NCBI RefSeq assembly: GCF_902833145.1
Contig: NZ_CADFEN010000001.1
Span: 807,994 to 871,993 of the forward strand
DNA: 64,000 bases
Direction: 5' to 3'
From: Burkholderia sp. BCC0506
GTDB lineage: Bacteria; Pseudomonadota; Gammaproteobacteria; Burkholderiales; Burkholderiaceae
Shown: in pieces, positions 1 through 8,465 of the stretch
Layout of the letters: the number at the start of each line of letters is the position of its first letter
Numbering within the stretch: the first letter of the stretch is position 1
Notes under the pieces: generated by a model
The model's database searches: none
What the model saw: the letters and a program-made list of their open reading frames with translations, nothing else
Told to the model about the DNA's origin: nothing
Program-made: the position numbers and the translations under genes

Positions 1-1248
1 CGTCGCACCGACCAGTTCGCTCGCGCGCAGCCCGGTCGCATAGCCGAAATCGAGAATGAAGCGCAGGCGGTGCGCGGCGGCCGGCGTCCAGCCCGACTGT
101 GGCGCACCCTTGACCGGGCGTTGCTGGAACTCGAGCCCGTCGGCGATCGTGCGGACCAGCAGCCACTCGCCTTCGGTGAACGCATGCGACGTATCGAGCG
201 CGGTCACGCCGCGCGTGTCGCGCACCTTCACGCCCGCGAACGGATTCGCGAGCAGGTAGCGCTGCTCGATCAGCCAGCGGAACAGCGCGCCGAGCACCGA
301 CAACGTATACGCCGCCGACCGCGCGGACAACGCGCCGGAGAACGGCCGCCAGTCCGGCGCACCGCGCGGGCGCACGGGCCCGACCCAGCGTTCGTGCGGC
401 GTCGGGCGCCGGATGAACGCGCGATAGGCGAGCGCATCCTCGGTCGTCAGCGACGACAGCGCGCGGCCGCGCTCGACGATCGCCCACAGGATCAGCCGCT
501 CGGCTTCCTTGCGGTACGCGCGGCGGGTCGCGGCCGATTCGTGCAGCGACAGCCATGCGTGGACGGCCGCGTAGTCGTTGTCCGCGTCGAGCGTGCTGGT
601 CGCGCGCGGCGCGCGGAACGTGCCGGCCGAGCCGTCGACTTCGTGCGGCAGCTTCAGTTGCTCCCACGGCACGATGCTGCCGCGCGGCGTCGCGGCGATC
701 AGCGCGCGCGCCCGCTCGGTCAGGTCCGGATGCGCGGCGAAGAACGCCTCGATGCGCCGCGCGCCGGCCATGCCGAGGCCCGCGATCGCGCGCCACCACT
801 GGCGCCGGCGCGGAATCCGCACCGTCAGGTCGGCGAGCGTCGCGATCCCGTGCGCCCGCAATGCCACGACCGCGCGCGCCGGCAGCCACAGGCCGACGTC
901 GTCGCCGATCTGCGGGACCGGCGCGCGCGCATGACGCAGCAGCGCGATCGCGTCCGTTGCCGCCTTCGCCTCCCGTAAACGCTCACCGTCGGGGTGGCCG
1001 AACCGTTCCGCGAGATCGGGGCGGCCGACCTGCCGCGCGATGCGCACGAGGCGGCGGCGAATGGCGCCGATGACGCCGCGCGCCGAGCGCCCGTCGCCGA
1101 GCCGGTCGGGCAGGTAGCGTTCGACGGCCTGGCGCACGGACATGCCTGCGTACCACGCGCGCAGCGCGGCCAGTTCGTCGGCATCGGGAAAGCCTGCGGG
1201 CGCAGGCGCGGAATCGGGGGAAAGCGGTGAAGCGAGGCGCGGTTTCAT
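1..1248 (-). CDS. Tyrosine site-specific recombinase (phage integrase family), C-terminus beyond the window
   Basis: Reading the minus strand from the ATG at 1248, the frame stays open for 416 codons to base 1, so the 3' end is missing. The first ~200 residues are an arginine-rich region of the kind found ahead of the core-binding domain in long proteobacterial recombinases (DUF3701-like). A SAM-like core-binding region follows, around the segment with AYRKEAERLILWA. The last visible residues read FGYATGLRASELV, the start of the catalytic domain, where the Arg of GLRxSEL is the first catalytic residue. The remaining R/H/Y residues lie outside. Such enzymes cut and rejoin DNA at specific sites. 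No attachment site or phage gene is visible beside it, so it may be a stand-alone chromosomal recombinase or the edge of an island. Confidence 0.85.
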   Translation of the reverse strand, partial: MKPRLASPLSPDSAPAPAGFPDADELAALRAWYAGMSVRQAVERYLPDRLGDGRSARGVIGAIRRRLVRIARQVGRPDLAERFGHPDGERLREAKAATDAIALLRHARAPVPQIGDDVGLWLPARAVVALRAHGIATLADLTVRIPRRRQWWRAIAGLGMAGARRIEAFFAAHPDLTERARALIAATPRGSIVPWEQLKLPHEVDGSAGTFRAPRATSTLDADNDYAAVHAWLSLHESAATRRAYRKEAERLILWAIVERGRALSSLTTEDALAYRAFIRRPTPHERWVGPVRPRGAPDWRPFSGALSARSAAYTLSVLGALFRWLIEQRYLLANPFAGVKVRDTRGVTALDTSHAFTEGEWLLVRTIADGLEFQQRPVKGAPQSGWTPAAAHRLRFILDFGYATGLRASELVGAT

Positions 1249-1389
1249 GGGCGCCAGTTTGACAGAAGCGCGCGCGGCCGGAAATGTCGCGCGCGACCTC
1301 GAACGGGCCGGCCGTCGCCGCGCTTTCCCGAGACGGTGCCCGCCACGGGCGACACCGCCGGACGAAAGCCGGCGGCGGCCACGCCCGCG

Positions 1390-1581
1390 TCACGTCTCGC
1401 CTTTCGGCCCCGGGTTCAGCATCACGACGAAGCCGGCCACGCCGACGATCAACGCGATGGCGCCGCCATACAGCGCCGTCGCGGCATCGAACAGCAGGCC
1501 CGTCACGACGGCCATCATCCCGGCGAGCGACACGAACACGGCGAGCGCCGCGACGACGATGCGGTACTGGCGGCGTATCAT
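1390..1581 (-). CDS. Small two-helix membrane protein
   Basis: 63 residues with two hydrophobic stretches (about residues 8-30 and 35-55) separated by a short loop, and a charged C-terminus ending GPKGET. It starts 13 bases after the stop of the universal stress protein gene on the same strand, so the two are probably cotranscribed. It resembles no enzyme I recognise. The gene layout suggests an accessory membrane protein made alongside the stress protein, which is an inference only. Confidence 0.6.
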   Translation of the reverse strand: MIRRQYRIVVAALAVFVSLAGMMAVVTGLLFDAATALYGGAIALIVGVAGFVVMLNPGPKGET

Positions 1582-1594
1582 CGCGCGCGCCGCG

Positions 1595-2074
1595 TCATGC
1601 CGCGGCCGGGGCGGCCGGCGCGTCGGCGTCGTCGCCGCGAATCAGCAGCACCGGGCACTTCGAGCCGCGCACGAAACGCTCGGCGACGCTGCCGAGCAGC
1701 ACGCGCCGGATGCCGCGCCGCCCGTGCGTGCCGACCACCGCGAGATCGATCCCGTGCTCCTTCACGTAGCGTTGCAGGCGTTCCGCGATGTCCTCGCCGA
1801 TACTCTCGGTCTCGATCAGTTCCGCTTCGCCCTTCGCGCCGGCTAGCGCGACGACCTGTTCGGCTTCGCGCAGCACCTTGCGCCCGTCGTCGCGGATTTC
1901 CTCGACGAGCGCGTGCGGATCGATACGGCCGGCATACGTGAACAGCACCGACTTGTCGACCACATACACGACGCTGACGTGCGTATCGCCCGCCAGCGCC
2001 ACCTTCACGGCCTCGGCAAGCGCCTGCTTCGACGACGCGCTGCCGTCGACGGCCACCATGATCTTCTCGTACAT
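1595..2074 (-). CDS. Universal stress protein, UspA family
   Basis: 159 residues starting MYEKIMVAVDGS, the usual N-terminal strand and turn of Usp proteins. Near the C-terminus GTHG, nine residues, then GS fits the ATP-binding G-2x-G-9x-G(S/T) pattern, so this is probably a nucleotide-binding member. The longer open frame begins upstream, but the start at 2074 gives the standard family length and has GCGAGG a few bases before it. It is cytoplasmic and is the first gene of a likely two-gene unit with the small membrane protein downstream. An alanine-rich tail (APAAPAAA) ends the protein. Confidence 0.9.
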   Translation of the reverse strand: MYEKIMVAVDGSASSKQALAEAVKVALAGDTHVSVVYVVDKSVLFTYAGRIDPHALVEEIRDDGRKVLREAEQVVALAGAKGEAELIETESIGEDIAERLQRYVKEHGIDLAVVGTHGRRGIRRVLLGSVAERFVRGSKCPVLLIRGDDADAPAAPAAA

Positions 2075-2371
2075 GCGAACCTCGCTGGGGTGAGTTGCCG
2101 CGCACGCGCTCGCGCACGGCCATGTCTCCATCATCGGCCGGCGGCGGGTTCGGACGTTGATGCCGGTCAAGCCCGGCGGCGGCCGCGCATGCGGCAAAAC
2201 GGCGCGACCGGAAGCGGGCAACCTGCGTTTTCGGCGCGGCCGCGAACCGGGCCGGCAACGCGTGCGCCGACGCGCATGCGAGCGGCCGTCGCGCCGAAGG
2301 CGCTATCATCGGAGATGAGACTTTCGTCCGGCCCTTTTTTGCCGGCCCCACTTTCAACTCGCTCAACCGAC

Positions 2372-3133
2372 ATGACAACGACTATCGAACGCGTGGACGG
2401 CGCCGCCCAGCATCTCGTCGCCGCCCGCCATGCCGGCTCGCCCGGCCCGCTGTTGCCCGATGCGCTTCGCCCCGACGACATCGAGACCGCGCTCGCGATC
2501 CAGCAGCGCGTCGCCGACCTGCTCGGCGAATCCGTCGGCGGCTGGAAATGTGCGTTGCCGCCGCCCGATCGCGTGATCCTCGCGCCGATCTTCGCGTCGA
2601 CGATCCGCGATGCCGATGCGCCGTATCGCGTCGTCGGCGGGCCGATCGTGCGGATCGAACCGGAAATCGCGTTCGTGCTCGATCGCGATCTGCCCGCGCG
2701 CGAGCAGCCGTACGACGATAGCGACGTGCGCGCCGCGATCCGCGAAGTGCGCATCGTGCTCGAAGTGCTCGGCTGCCGCTATGCGGAGCCGGCGCGCGCG
2801 TCGAAGTTCGAGCTGCTGGCCGACGGGCAATTCAACCAGGGGCTGTGCGTCGGCCCGGTCGTGCCCGACGGGCTGAACGTGCCGCTCGCGACGCTGGCGC
2901 TGTCGTTCGAAGGCGCGCTGAACCGCACGATCGACGGCCGCCATCCGGACGACGATCCGCTGAAGCCGCTGGTGTGGCTCGTCAATTTCCTCGCGTCGCG
3001 CGGCGATGCGGTGCGCGCCGGCCAGATCGTGACGACGGGCTCGTACGCGGGCGCGATCGAGGTGCCGCTCGGCGATGTGCTGACGGTGCGCTTCGGCGAG
3101 CTCGGCAGTCTGTCGGTGACGTTGACCGCGTGA
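2372..3133 (+). CDS. 2-keto-4-pentenoate hydratase / fumarylacetoacetate hydrolase-family protein
   Basis: 253 residues. The protein matches the MhpD/HpcG branch of the fumarylacetoacetase superfamily: an N-terminal helical part ending IQQRVADLLGESVGGWKCA, then a core with IEPEIAFVLDRDL, where the Glu pair are typical metal ligands, and a C-terminal GSYAGAIEVPLGD. Members hydrate 2-hydroxypenta-2,4-dienoates or decarboxylate 2-oxo-3-enedioates in meta-cleavage pathways, using Mg or Mn. No other meta-cleavage gene is adjacent, so the substrate is unknown. The start was placed at MTTTIERVDGAAQ because upstream codons are only shadow coding. It is the first gene of a plus-strand run and diverges from the stress protein gene. 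Confidence 0.85.
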   Translation: MTTTIERVDGAAQHLVAARHAGSPGPLLPDALRPDDIETALAIQQRVADLLGESVGGWKCALPPPDRVILAPIFASTIRDADAPYRVVGGPIVRIEPEIAFVLDRDLPAREQPYDDSDVRAAIREVRIVLEVLGCRYAEPARASKFELLADGQFNQGLCVGPVVPDGLNVPLATLALSFEGALNRTIDGRHPDDDPLKPLVWLVNFLASRGDAVRAGQIVTTGSYAGAIEVPLGDVLTVRFGELGSLSVTLTA

Positions 3134-3164
3134 CGGGTCACGTCGCTTTCACGCCCAATCCGCC

Positions 3165-4577
3165 ATGTCGCTGACACCGCTTCCCGCCCTGCTCGACGCC
3201 ACCCTGCGCACCGTCGCACGCCGTTACCGGCTGCCGCCGCTCGAGCGCGCGTCGTCGCTGACCGACGCGACGAACCCGGCCACCGCGCTCGCGATCGTGA
3301 TCGAGGAAGCGCGCAGGATGCAGGCGGACGGCCACGCGCCCGGCGCGGACTTGCGGCAGCGCTTCGTCGATGCGCTCGCGCGAATGATCCGCGATGCGAT
3401 GGATCCGTCCTCCGGCGATCCGTCGTTCCAGGCATCGGTGCTGCGTCACGATGCGCCGAACGTGCGCGAATACGCGTCGTTGTCCGCGCACGCGGAGCAG
3501 GACCGGCGCGCGCTCCACGCGGCCGTCAATGCGATCGCGCACCCGGCCAAGCTCGAACGCAGCGCACAGGCCTGGCAGCGCGACGGCCTCGCGCGCCTGC
3601 ATGCGGCCACGACGGCGGCATCGTGGGCCGAGTTGCATGCCGCGCTCGCGCAACTGCTCGCGCTGCCCGAGATGGCGACCGACGCGGCGTTCGAGCAGGA
3701 CATCGTCAGGCTCAGGGACAGCCCCGCCCTCGAACGGCTGCTGCGGCTCGATGCGCTGGCCGCGGACGAGGACGTCCGCCGCTATCGTGCGCTGTGGGTC
3801 CGACAGGGGCCGCTCGTCGGCAGCACGGTCGCCGTCGCGCAAGGTGCCGCGTCCCAGCAGCGCGGCGCGGCCGTCGAAGCGCTGGCGGCGCAGGCGCTCG
3901 ACGCACTGGCGCGCAGGCTCGACGCGGCGGACGAGCAGCGCACCTACCGCGTGGTCACGTCGATGCGCGTGCCTTCGTCGATCCCGGGCCGGCACGACCG
4001 CGCGAAAACCGAATGGGATGCGGTCCTGCTCGAACGCGCGCGCGGCAACGACGCGGCGCCCGCATGGAACGTGCGCTTCCTGGTCGAAGCGAAGGCCTCC
4101 GCGGATGCCGCGACGACCGATCTGCCGCGGCTGCTGCGCGGCCTGACCCTGCTCGCGCAGGCGGCGCCCGATACGGTCTATGCATTCGAGACGCACCAGG
4201 GCACGGTGCGCGTGCACGGCGCATCGCTGCGCGCGTTGACGACCGACGAAGCGACGCTGCCACGCGAAGTGCTGTATTGCTGCGACGCGTCCGCGGACAC
4301 GACGCCGCGCCTGCTGGGCGCGGCGAGCCGGATGCAGCTGCTGTCCGCGCAGGCGAGCCTCGAATACGCGAGCGCGCTCGCGTTGCGGCCGGACGCCGAT
4401 CCGGACGGCCTCGGCGTCATCTGGCACGCGCTGCTGACCCTGCCGCAATGGCAGGCCGTGCTGCATCAGTACCCGTCGTTGCGACAGGTCCGCGAATTGA
4501 TGGTGGCGATCGACGACTTGCGCGCCGCGATCGAAGACATCGACGAAGGCGGCATCGCCAGCAGCGTGTGCGCGTGA
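3165..4577 (+). CDS. Uncharacterised 470-residue cytoplasmic protein
   Basis: The ATG lies 31 bases after the hydratase stop, so cotranscription is likely. The protein has no signal peptide or membrane segment. It is rich in Ala, Arg and Leu with long predicted helices, for example residues 110-250. In the middle there is a more structured region with VRFLVEAKASADAATTDLPRLL, reminiscent of an effector or nuclease-like EAK segment, but this is too weak to name a fold. I do not recognise the family. Codon use matches its neighbours, so it is a genuine resident gene rather than a shadow. Confidence 0.75.
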   Translation: MSLTPLPALLDATLRTVARRYRLPPLERASSLTDATNPATALAIVIEEARRMQADGHAPGADLRQRFVDALARMIRDAMDPSSGDPSFQASVLRHDAPNVREYASLSAHAEQDRRALHAAVNAIAHPAKLERSAQAWQRDGLARLHAATTAASWAELHAALAQLLALPEMATDAAFEQDIVRLRDSPALERLLRLDALAADEDVRRYRALWVRQGPLVGSTVAVAQGAASQQRGAAVEALAAQALDALARRLDAADEQRTYRVVTSMRVPSSIPGRHDRAKTEWDAVLLERARGNDAAPAWNVRFLVEAKASADAATTDLPRLLRGLTLLAQAAPDTVYAFETHQGTVRVHGASLRALTTDEATLPREVLYCCDASADTTPRLLGAASRMQLLSAQASLEYASALALRPDADPDGLGVIWHALLTLPQWQAVLHQYPSLRQVRELMVAIDDLRAAIEDIDEGGIASSVCA

Positions 4578-4697
4578 TGCGCGAGCAGGGCCGCCGCGCG
4601 ACGGGCGTGTGCGCGCCGTGAGGTACGATACGCGCCGGGGCTCACCGCGCCCCCCTGAGAGACCCGGCCGTCGCGGCCCCTAACCAGCACAAGAAAA

Positions 4698-6866
4698 ATG
4701 CGAAGAAACCCGACGCTGCACCGCAACCTGTTCGCCGCGCTGGCGGCCAGCCTGCTCTGGATACCGGCCGCCCACGCCAGCGGCGACGACGGCTGCTACG
4801 TACCGAACACGCTCCGGCAGACTTCATACTCGTGCGGCAACGTGCCGATACTGACGCCCGCCAACGACACGCGCATCAACGCGATGCTGATGATGGTCGA
4901 CAGCGCCAAGGTCGCGCAGGTGTTTCCGGACCCGAAGACCATCCCCGCGAAAGACCGGATCAACCAGATCGTCGTGCCGTTCCCGATGGATTTCTCCGGA
5001 TGGATCTACATCGGCCAGAAGGAACCCGACAAGACCGGCAGCGCGGCGGACGCCGATGCGTCGTCGAACCGGTACGCCGACGGCGAAGGCAGCATCTGCC
5101 GCAGCATGAGCGCGGGCGCGCAAGCGTTCGACGACGCGCTGGGCGGCGCCGGCGGCCTGCCCGCCGACGAAGCCGCCCGCCTGCGCGCGGCGCGCGCCGA
5201 CATCGCGCAGAAAACCTGCGGCGCGGGCGGCGCGAGCGCCGCGTGGACGAAGCCCCCGGTCAAGTCGCCGCTCGGCCAGCAGTTCGCCGCGTACCTCGAC
5301 GGCACGAACGCGTTCTACCGCGCCGACTTCCTCACCGCGACCCGCGCGTTCGCGAACGCATCGCACAGCGCGGATCCGTGGCTGAAGGAAACCGGTCTCT
5401 ACATGGCCGGGCGCGCGCAGTTGAACGCCGCGCAGGCCAACGTATTCGACAACGACAGCCCGACGCCGACGCGCGCGCGCGTGACGAAGGTGTCGCTCGA
5501 CGCGGCGAACACGGTGTTTCGCACGTACCTGAAGGTGTATCCGAAGGGGCGCTATGCGGTCTCCGCGGCCGGGCTGCTGCGACGTGTCGCGTGGCTCGGC
5601 GGGAACGTCACGCAGCAGGCCGACCTGTATGGTCACGCGCTCGCGCGCTGGTCGCCGGCAACGTCGAACGTGCCGCTGATGCAGCTGGCGAACGAACTCG
5701 ACAGCAAGCTGCTGTTCGGCGCCGAATTCGACGCAAGCCAGATCCAGTCGCCGACCGTGCTCGCCACCGTCGACCTGCTGCGCATGCGCGCGTCGGACAG
5801 CACCGATGCGAGCCGCAAGCCGCTGACGCTGGACGCGCTGCAGGCGCAGAAGCCGCGCTTCGCGAACGCGCCCGCGCTGTACGACTACCTGCTCGCGACC
5901 TGGTACGTGCAGATCGGACACAAACCGGACGCCGCGCTCGACCTGCTGCCGCAGACGCCCGCCGCGCCGCTCGACTACTTCGGCCTCAGCCAGCAGGCGC
6001 TGCGCGGGTTCGCGCTGGAAGACAGCGGCCAGAACGACAAGGCGCGCCAGCTGTGGCGAGACCTGATCCCGCTCGCGACATTCCGCTTCCAGCGCGAAAT
6101 GCTGGAACTCGCGCTCGCGATCAACCTGGAGCAGGCCGGGCTCGTCAACGACGCGTTCGCCGACGATTCGCTCGTGCAGAACGCGGCAATCCGCGCGGTG
6201 CTGCTGCAGCGCGCGGCCAATGCCGACCTGCTGCGCGCGCAGGCGCAGAATCCGGCGACGAGCGGCGCGCTGCGCGACACCGCGCTGTACACGCTGCTGT
6301 ACAAGGAGCTCACGCGTTCGCACTACGCGGACTTCCTCGCCGATACCGCGCTGGTGCCCGGCACGCCCGCCGCGCCGTTGAAGCCGTTCGTCGCCGCCGG
6401 CGCGAAAAACGAAGACGGCTACGCATGCCCGTCGACGCGCGACATCGCCGCGACGCTGCAGCAGAATCCTGCCGATCCGAAAGGGTTGAACTGCCTCGCC
6501 GATTTCGTGCGCCTTCATCCGCCGGCGTCCGGCCTCGAAATCGATCCGGTGCCGCCGTGGGTCCGCAGCGCATCGAGCACGGCCGCCACGCGCGTGCCGC
6601 CGACGCTCGGCGCGTCGCCGTCGCAGTTCGCAGGCAAGCCGTACGAACGGATGTCGAGCTACGTGACGGTGATGGCCGATACACAGGCGGACCCGAACGA
6701 CCGCGCGTACGCGTTCTATCGCGCGATCAAGTGCTATGCGCCGGCCGGCTCCAACGAATGCGGCGGCACGGAGGTGTCGAAGAGCACGCGCAAGCGCTGG
6801 TTCGACACGCTGAAGACCGCCTATCCGGGCAGCCCGTGGGCGCAGAAGCTCCGCTACTACTGGTAA
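4698..6866 (+). CDS. Large secreted protein with helical repeat character, unknown function
   Basis: 722 residues. The N-terminus MRRNPTLHRNLFAALAASLLWIPAAHA is a clear Sec signal peptide with cleavage after AHA, so the mature protein is periplasmic or envelope-associated. Several cysteines follow early (DDGCYVPNTLRQTSYSCG), suggesting disulfides. The middle (about 190-480) is a succession of amphipathic helices with YLDGTNAFYRADFLTATRAFANA and similar units resembling TPR/SEL1-type solenoids. The C-terminus includes RAYAFYRAIKCYAPAGSNECGG and WFDTLKTAYPGSPWAQ, the latter typical of YfiO/TPR-like repeats. It probably forms a two-gene unit with the DUF3142 gene 7 bases downstream. A scaffold or binding role is inferred. 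Confidence 0.8.
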   Translation: MRRNPTLHRNLFAALAASLLWIPAAHASGDDGCYVPNTLRQTSYSCGNVPILTPANDTRINAMLMMVDSAKVAQVFPDPKTIPAKDRINQIVVPFPMDFSGWIYIGQKEPDKTGSAADADASSNRYADGEGSICRSMSAGAQAFDDALGGAGGLPADEAARLRAARADIAQKTCGAGGASAAWTKPPVKSPLGQQFAAYLDGTNAFYRADFLTATRAFANASHSADPWLKETGLYMAGRAQLNAAQANVFDNDSPTPTRARVTKVSLDAANTVFRTYLKVYPKGRYAVSAAGLLRRVAWLGGNVTQQADLYGHALARWSPATSNVPLMQLANELDSKLLFGAEFDASQIQSPTVLATVDLLRMRASDSTDASRKPLTLDALQAQKPRFANAPALYDYLLATWYVQIGHKPDAALDLLPQTPAAPLDYFGLSQQALRGFALEDSGQNDKARQLWRDLIPLATFRFQREMLELALAINLEQAGLVNDAFADDSLVQNAAIRAVLLQRAANADLLRAQAQNPATSGALRDTALYTLLYKELTRSHYADFLADTALVPGTPAAPLKPFVAAGAKNEDGYACPSTRDIAATLQQNPADPKGLNCLADFVRLHPPASGLEIDPVPPWVRSASSTAATRVPPTLGASPSQFAGKPYERMSSYVTVMADTQADPNDRAYAFYRAIKCYAPAGSNECGGTEVSKSTRKRWFDTLKTAYPGSPWAQKLRYYW

Positions 6867-6873
6867 GCGGCGC

Positions 6874-7581
6874 ATGACGCGCATCGCGTGCCTCGCGCTG
6901 CTGCTGGCCGCGCGCGTCGCGCTGGCCGGCACCGTCGACGCCGCGCGGTACGACGCGTTCTGGCTGTGGGCGGGCGTGAAGCCGCAGGCGGTCGTGCACG
7001 GCGCGCGCGCCGTCTACGTGCTGCAAGGGCAAATCGAAGCGTCGCCGCGGGACGAGTCGCAGGTGCGCGTGATCGCGCAGGGCGTCGCGCTGCCGCCCGC
7101 GCCCGACGCGCGCGTGTGGCTCGTCTATCGGGCGCATACGCTGCGCTGGACCCCGCGCGTCACGCAGATCATGCTCGCGCAACTCGCGCGCTGGCGTGCG
7201 TCGGGCCGTACGATCGCCGGCATCCAGATCGACTTCGACGCGGGTACGCGCCACCTGCAGGATTACTTCGAATTCCTGCGGATGCTGCGCGAGACCTTGC
7301 CCGCCGATTGCCGGCTGAGCATCACGGGGCTGCTCGACTGGAGCAGCCGCATCGATACCGACCAGGTCAACCGGCTCAAGGGCATCGTCGACGAGGTGGT
7401 CGTGCAGACCTACCAGGGCCGCCGCACGATCCCCGACTATGCGGCCTACCTGCCGCGCGTCGCGCGGCTGCAACTGCCGTTTCGCATCGGCGTGATCCAG
7501 GGCGGCGAGTGGGACGCGCCGCCGTATCTTGCGGCGAATCCGTGGTTCCGCGGCTACGTCGTGTTCCTGCGCAACGGCTAG
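6874..7581 (+). CDS. DUF3142 family secreted protein, glycosidase-like barrel
   Basis: 235 residues with a short signal peptide (MTRIACLALLLAARVALA). The body matches DUF3142: FWLWAGVKPQ near the mature N-terminus, then IAGIQIDFDAGTRHLQDY with the Asp pair expected at the strand-4 position of a TIM barrel, LSITGLLDW, VVVQTYQGR and a C-terminal GYVVFLRNG. The layout resembles secreted glycoside-hydrolase-like barrels, but no activity has been assigned that I know of. It starts only 7 bases after the large secreted protein, so both are probably exported together and may work on the same envelope target. Confidence 0.8.
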   Translation: MTRIACLALLLAARVALAGTVDAARYDAFWLWAGVKPQAVVHGARAVYVLQGQIEASPRDESQVRVIAQGVALPPAPDARVWLVYRAHTLRWTPRVTQIMLAQLARWRASGRTIAGIQIDFDAGTRHLQDYFEFLRMLRETLPADCRLSITGLLDWSSRIDTDQVNRLKGIVDEVVVQTYQGRRTIPDYAAYLPRVARLQLPFRIGVIQGGEWDAPPYLAANPWFRGYVVFLRNG

Positions 7582-7610
7582 GCTTCGTTCACGCCGGCAA
7601 CCGGCTGCGC

Positions 7611-7644
7611 GCGGCGACGGTCGACGCGCGACGCCCGTCGCCGC
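7611..7644. terminator. Inverted repeat between convergent genes
   Basis: Ten-base arms GCGGCGACGG (7611-7620) and CCGTCGCCGC (7635-7644) are exact complements around a 14-base loop. They sit in the 67-base gap between the DUF3142 and LysE-family genes, which run toward each other. There is no U-tract, so it is a candidate bidirectional stop or RNA-end stabiliser only. Confidence 0.4.
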
Positions 7645-7648
7645 CGCA

Positions 7649-8299
7649 CTACGCGGCGCCCGCGATCGTGCCGCCGAGCCCGGCGAGCGCAATCGCGAGC
7701 AGCGCGAGCGCCGACGACGCCGAGATCCATCGCTGCTTGCGATGAATCGCCGGATGGTTGATCGCGGCCATGTAGCCGGCGAGGATCGTGAAATCGACCG
7801 CGATCCACAACGCGGCGAGGATCGCGAGGCTCACGCGCGAATCCGGCGTGATGCCGACGAACTGCGGAAAGAACGCGACGAAGAACAGCAGATCCTTCGG
7901 ATTCGCGATGCCGACGAGGAAGCCGCGCACGATGCCGGGCAACCCGCGCCGCTGCGCCACGGGTTCGCCTGCCGCCATGCCGTCGCCGCCCCGTGCGCGG
8001 CAGGCGCGCCATTCGCCGAGCAGCGTCCGGATCGCGAGCACCGCGATGAACAGGCACCCCGCGACATGCAGCCCGGCGAGCAGGCGAGCGCTGACCATCA
8101 CGACGCCGAACACCATCAGCATCGCGCCCGCGATCAGCACGAGGCTCGCGGCATTGGCCCCTACCGCCGTCAGCACGCCCTGACGGAGCCCGCGCCGCGC
8201 GACCGTGCCCGTCACGAGCATCACGACCGGGCCGGGCGTCGCGATGAGCAGCACGATCGCGGCCAGATAGGCGAACAGCAGCGGGTAATGGAGTGTCAT
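7649..8299 (-). CDS. LysE/RhtB-family amino-acid exporter
   Basis: 216 residues with about six membrane segments. The N-terminal LLIATPGPVVMLVTG contains the ATPGP signature of the LysE/RhtB family, and FLVGIANPKDLLFFVAFFPQF is the second family landmark (NPK followed by a hydrophobic run). Members export amino acids such as lysine, homoserine or threonine across the inner membrane; the substrate here cannot be read from sequence. The start at 8299 gives normal family length; a longer frame upstream runs into the intergenic region. It is transcribed divergently from the LysR regulator at 8466, the usual layout for a regulated exporter. Confidence 0.9.
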   Translation of the reverse strand: MTLHYPLLFAYLAAIVLLIATPGPVVMLVTGTVARRGLRQGVLTAVGANAASLVLIAGAMLMVFGVVMVSARLLAGLHVAGCLFIAVLAIRTLLGEWRACRARGGDGMAAGEPVAQRRGLPGIVRGFLVGIANPKDLLFFVAFFPQFVGITPDSRVSLAILAALWIAVDFTILAGYMAAINHPAIHRKQRWISASSALALLAIALAGLGGTIAGAA

Positions 8300-8363
8300 G
8301 AAAAAAAGTTCTATTCGATGAGTCGGCAGGCACGTACGTCGCAGTGGCATCATTGAGGCTCGA

Positions 8364-8376
8364 CGTATCGGATACG
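8364..8376. promoter_or_regulatory. Palindrome in the lysE-like/lysR divergent promoter
   Basis: CGTATC-G-GATACG is a perfect 13-base inverted repeat. It lies 65 bases upstream of the exporter start and 90 bases upstream of the LysR start. AT-containing interrupted dyads of this kind (ATC-N-GAT core) are typical LysR recognition sites, so it is a candidate operator for the adjacent regulator. Confidence 0.5.
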
Positions 8377-8465
8377 CGGCAGAGTGCAGTATCACGCGTC
8401 CGTGCCGCCGATCGAAAACGGAAAATCCTGTCTGATGACATGAGTTTTGTTCATATTCGATACCC

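Noticed and set aside
1-1248. Prophage or integrative element in the window based on the recombinase
   Set aside because: No phage structural gene, attachment-site repeat or transposase is seen next to it; the element, if any, would lie to the left.
3165-4577. Annotation of the 470-residue protein as a 3-deoxy-heptulosonate phosphate synthase
   Set aside because: I have a vague memory of that label on similar proteins, but no DAHP synthase motif is visible, so I leave it uncharacterised.
4824-6932. 702-codon minus-strand open frame
   Set aside because: It lies opposite the secreted 722-residue protein, is extremely Arg-rich and has no motif. It is antisense shadow coding caused by high GC at third positions.
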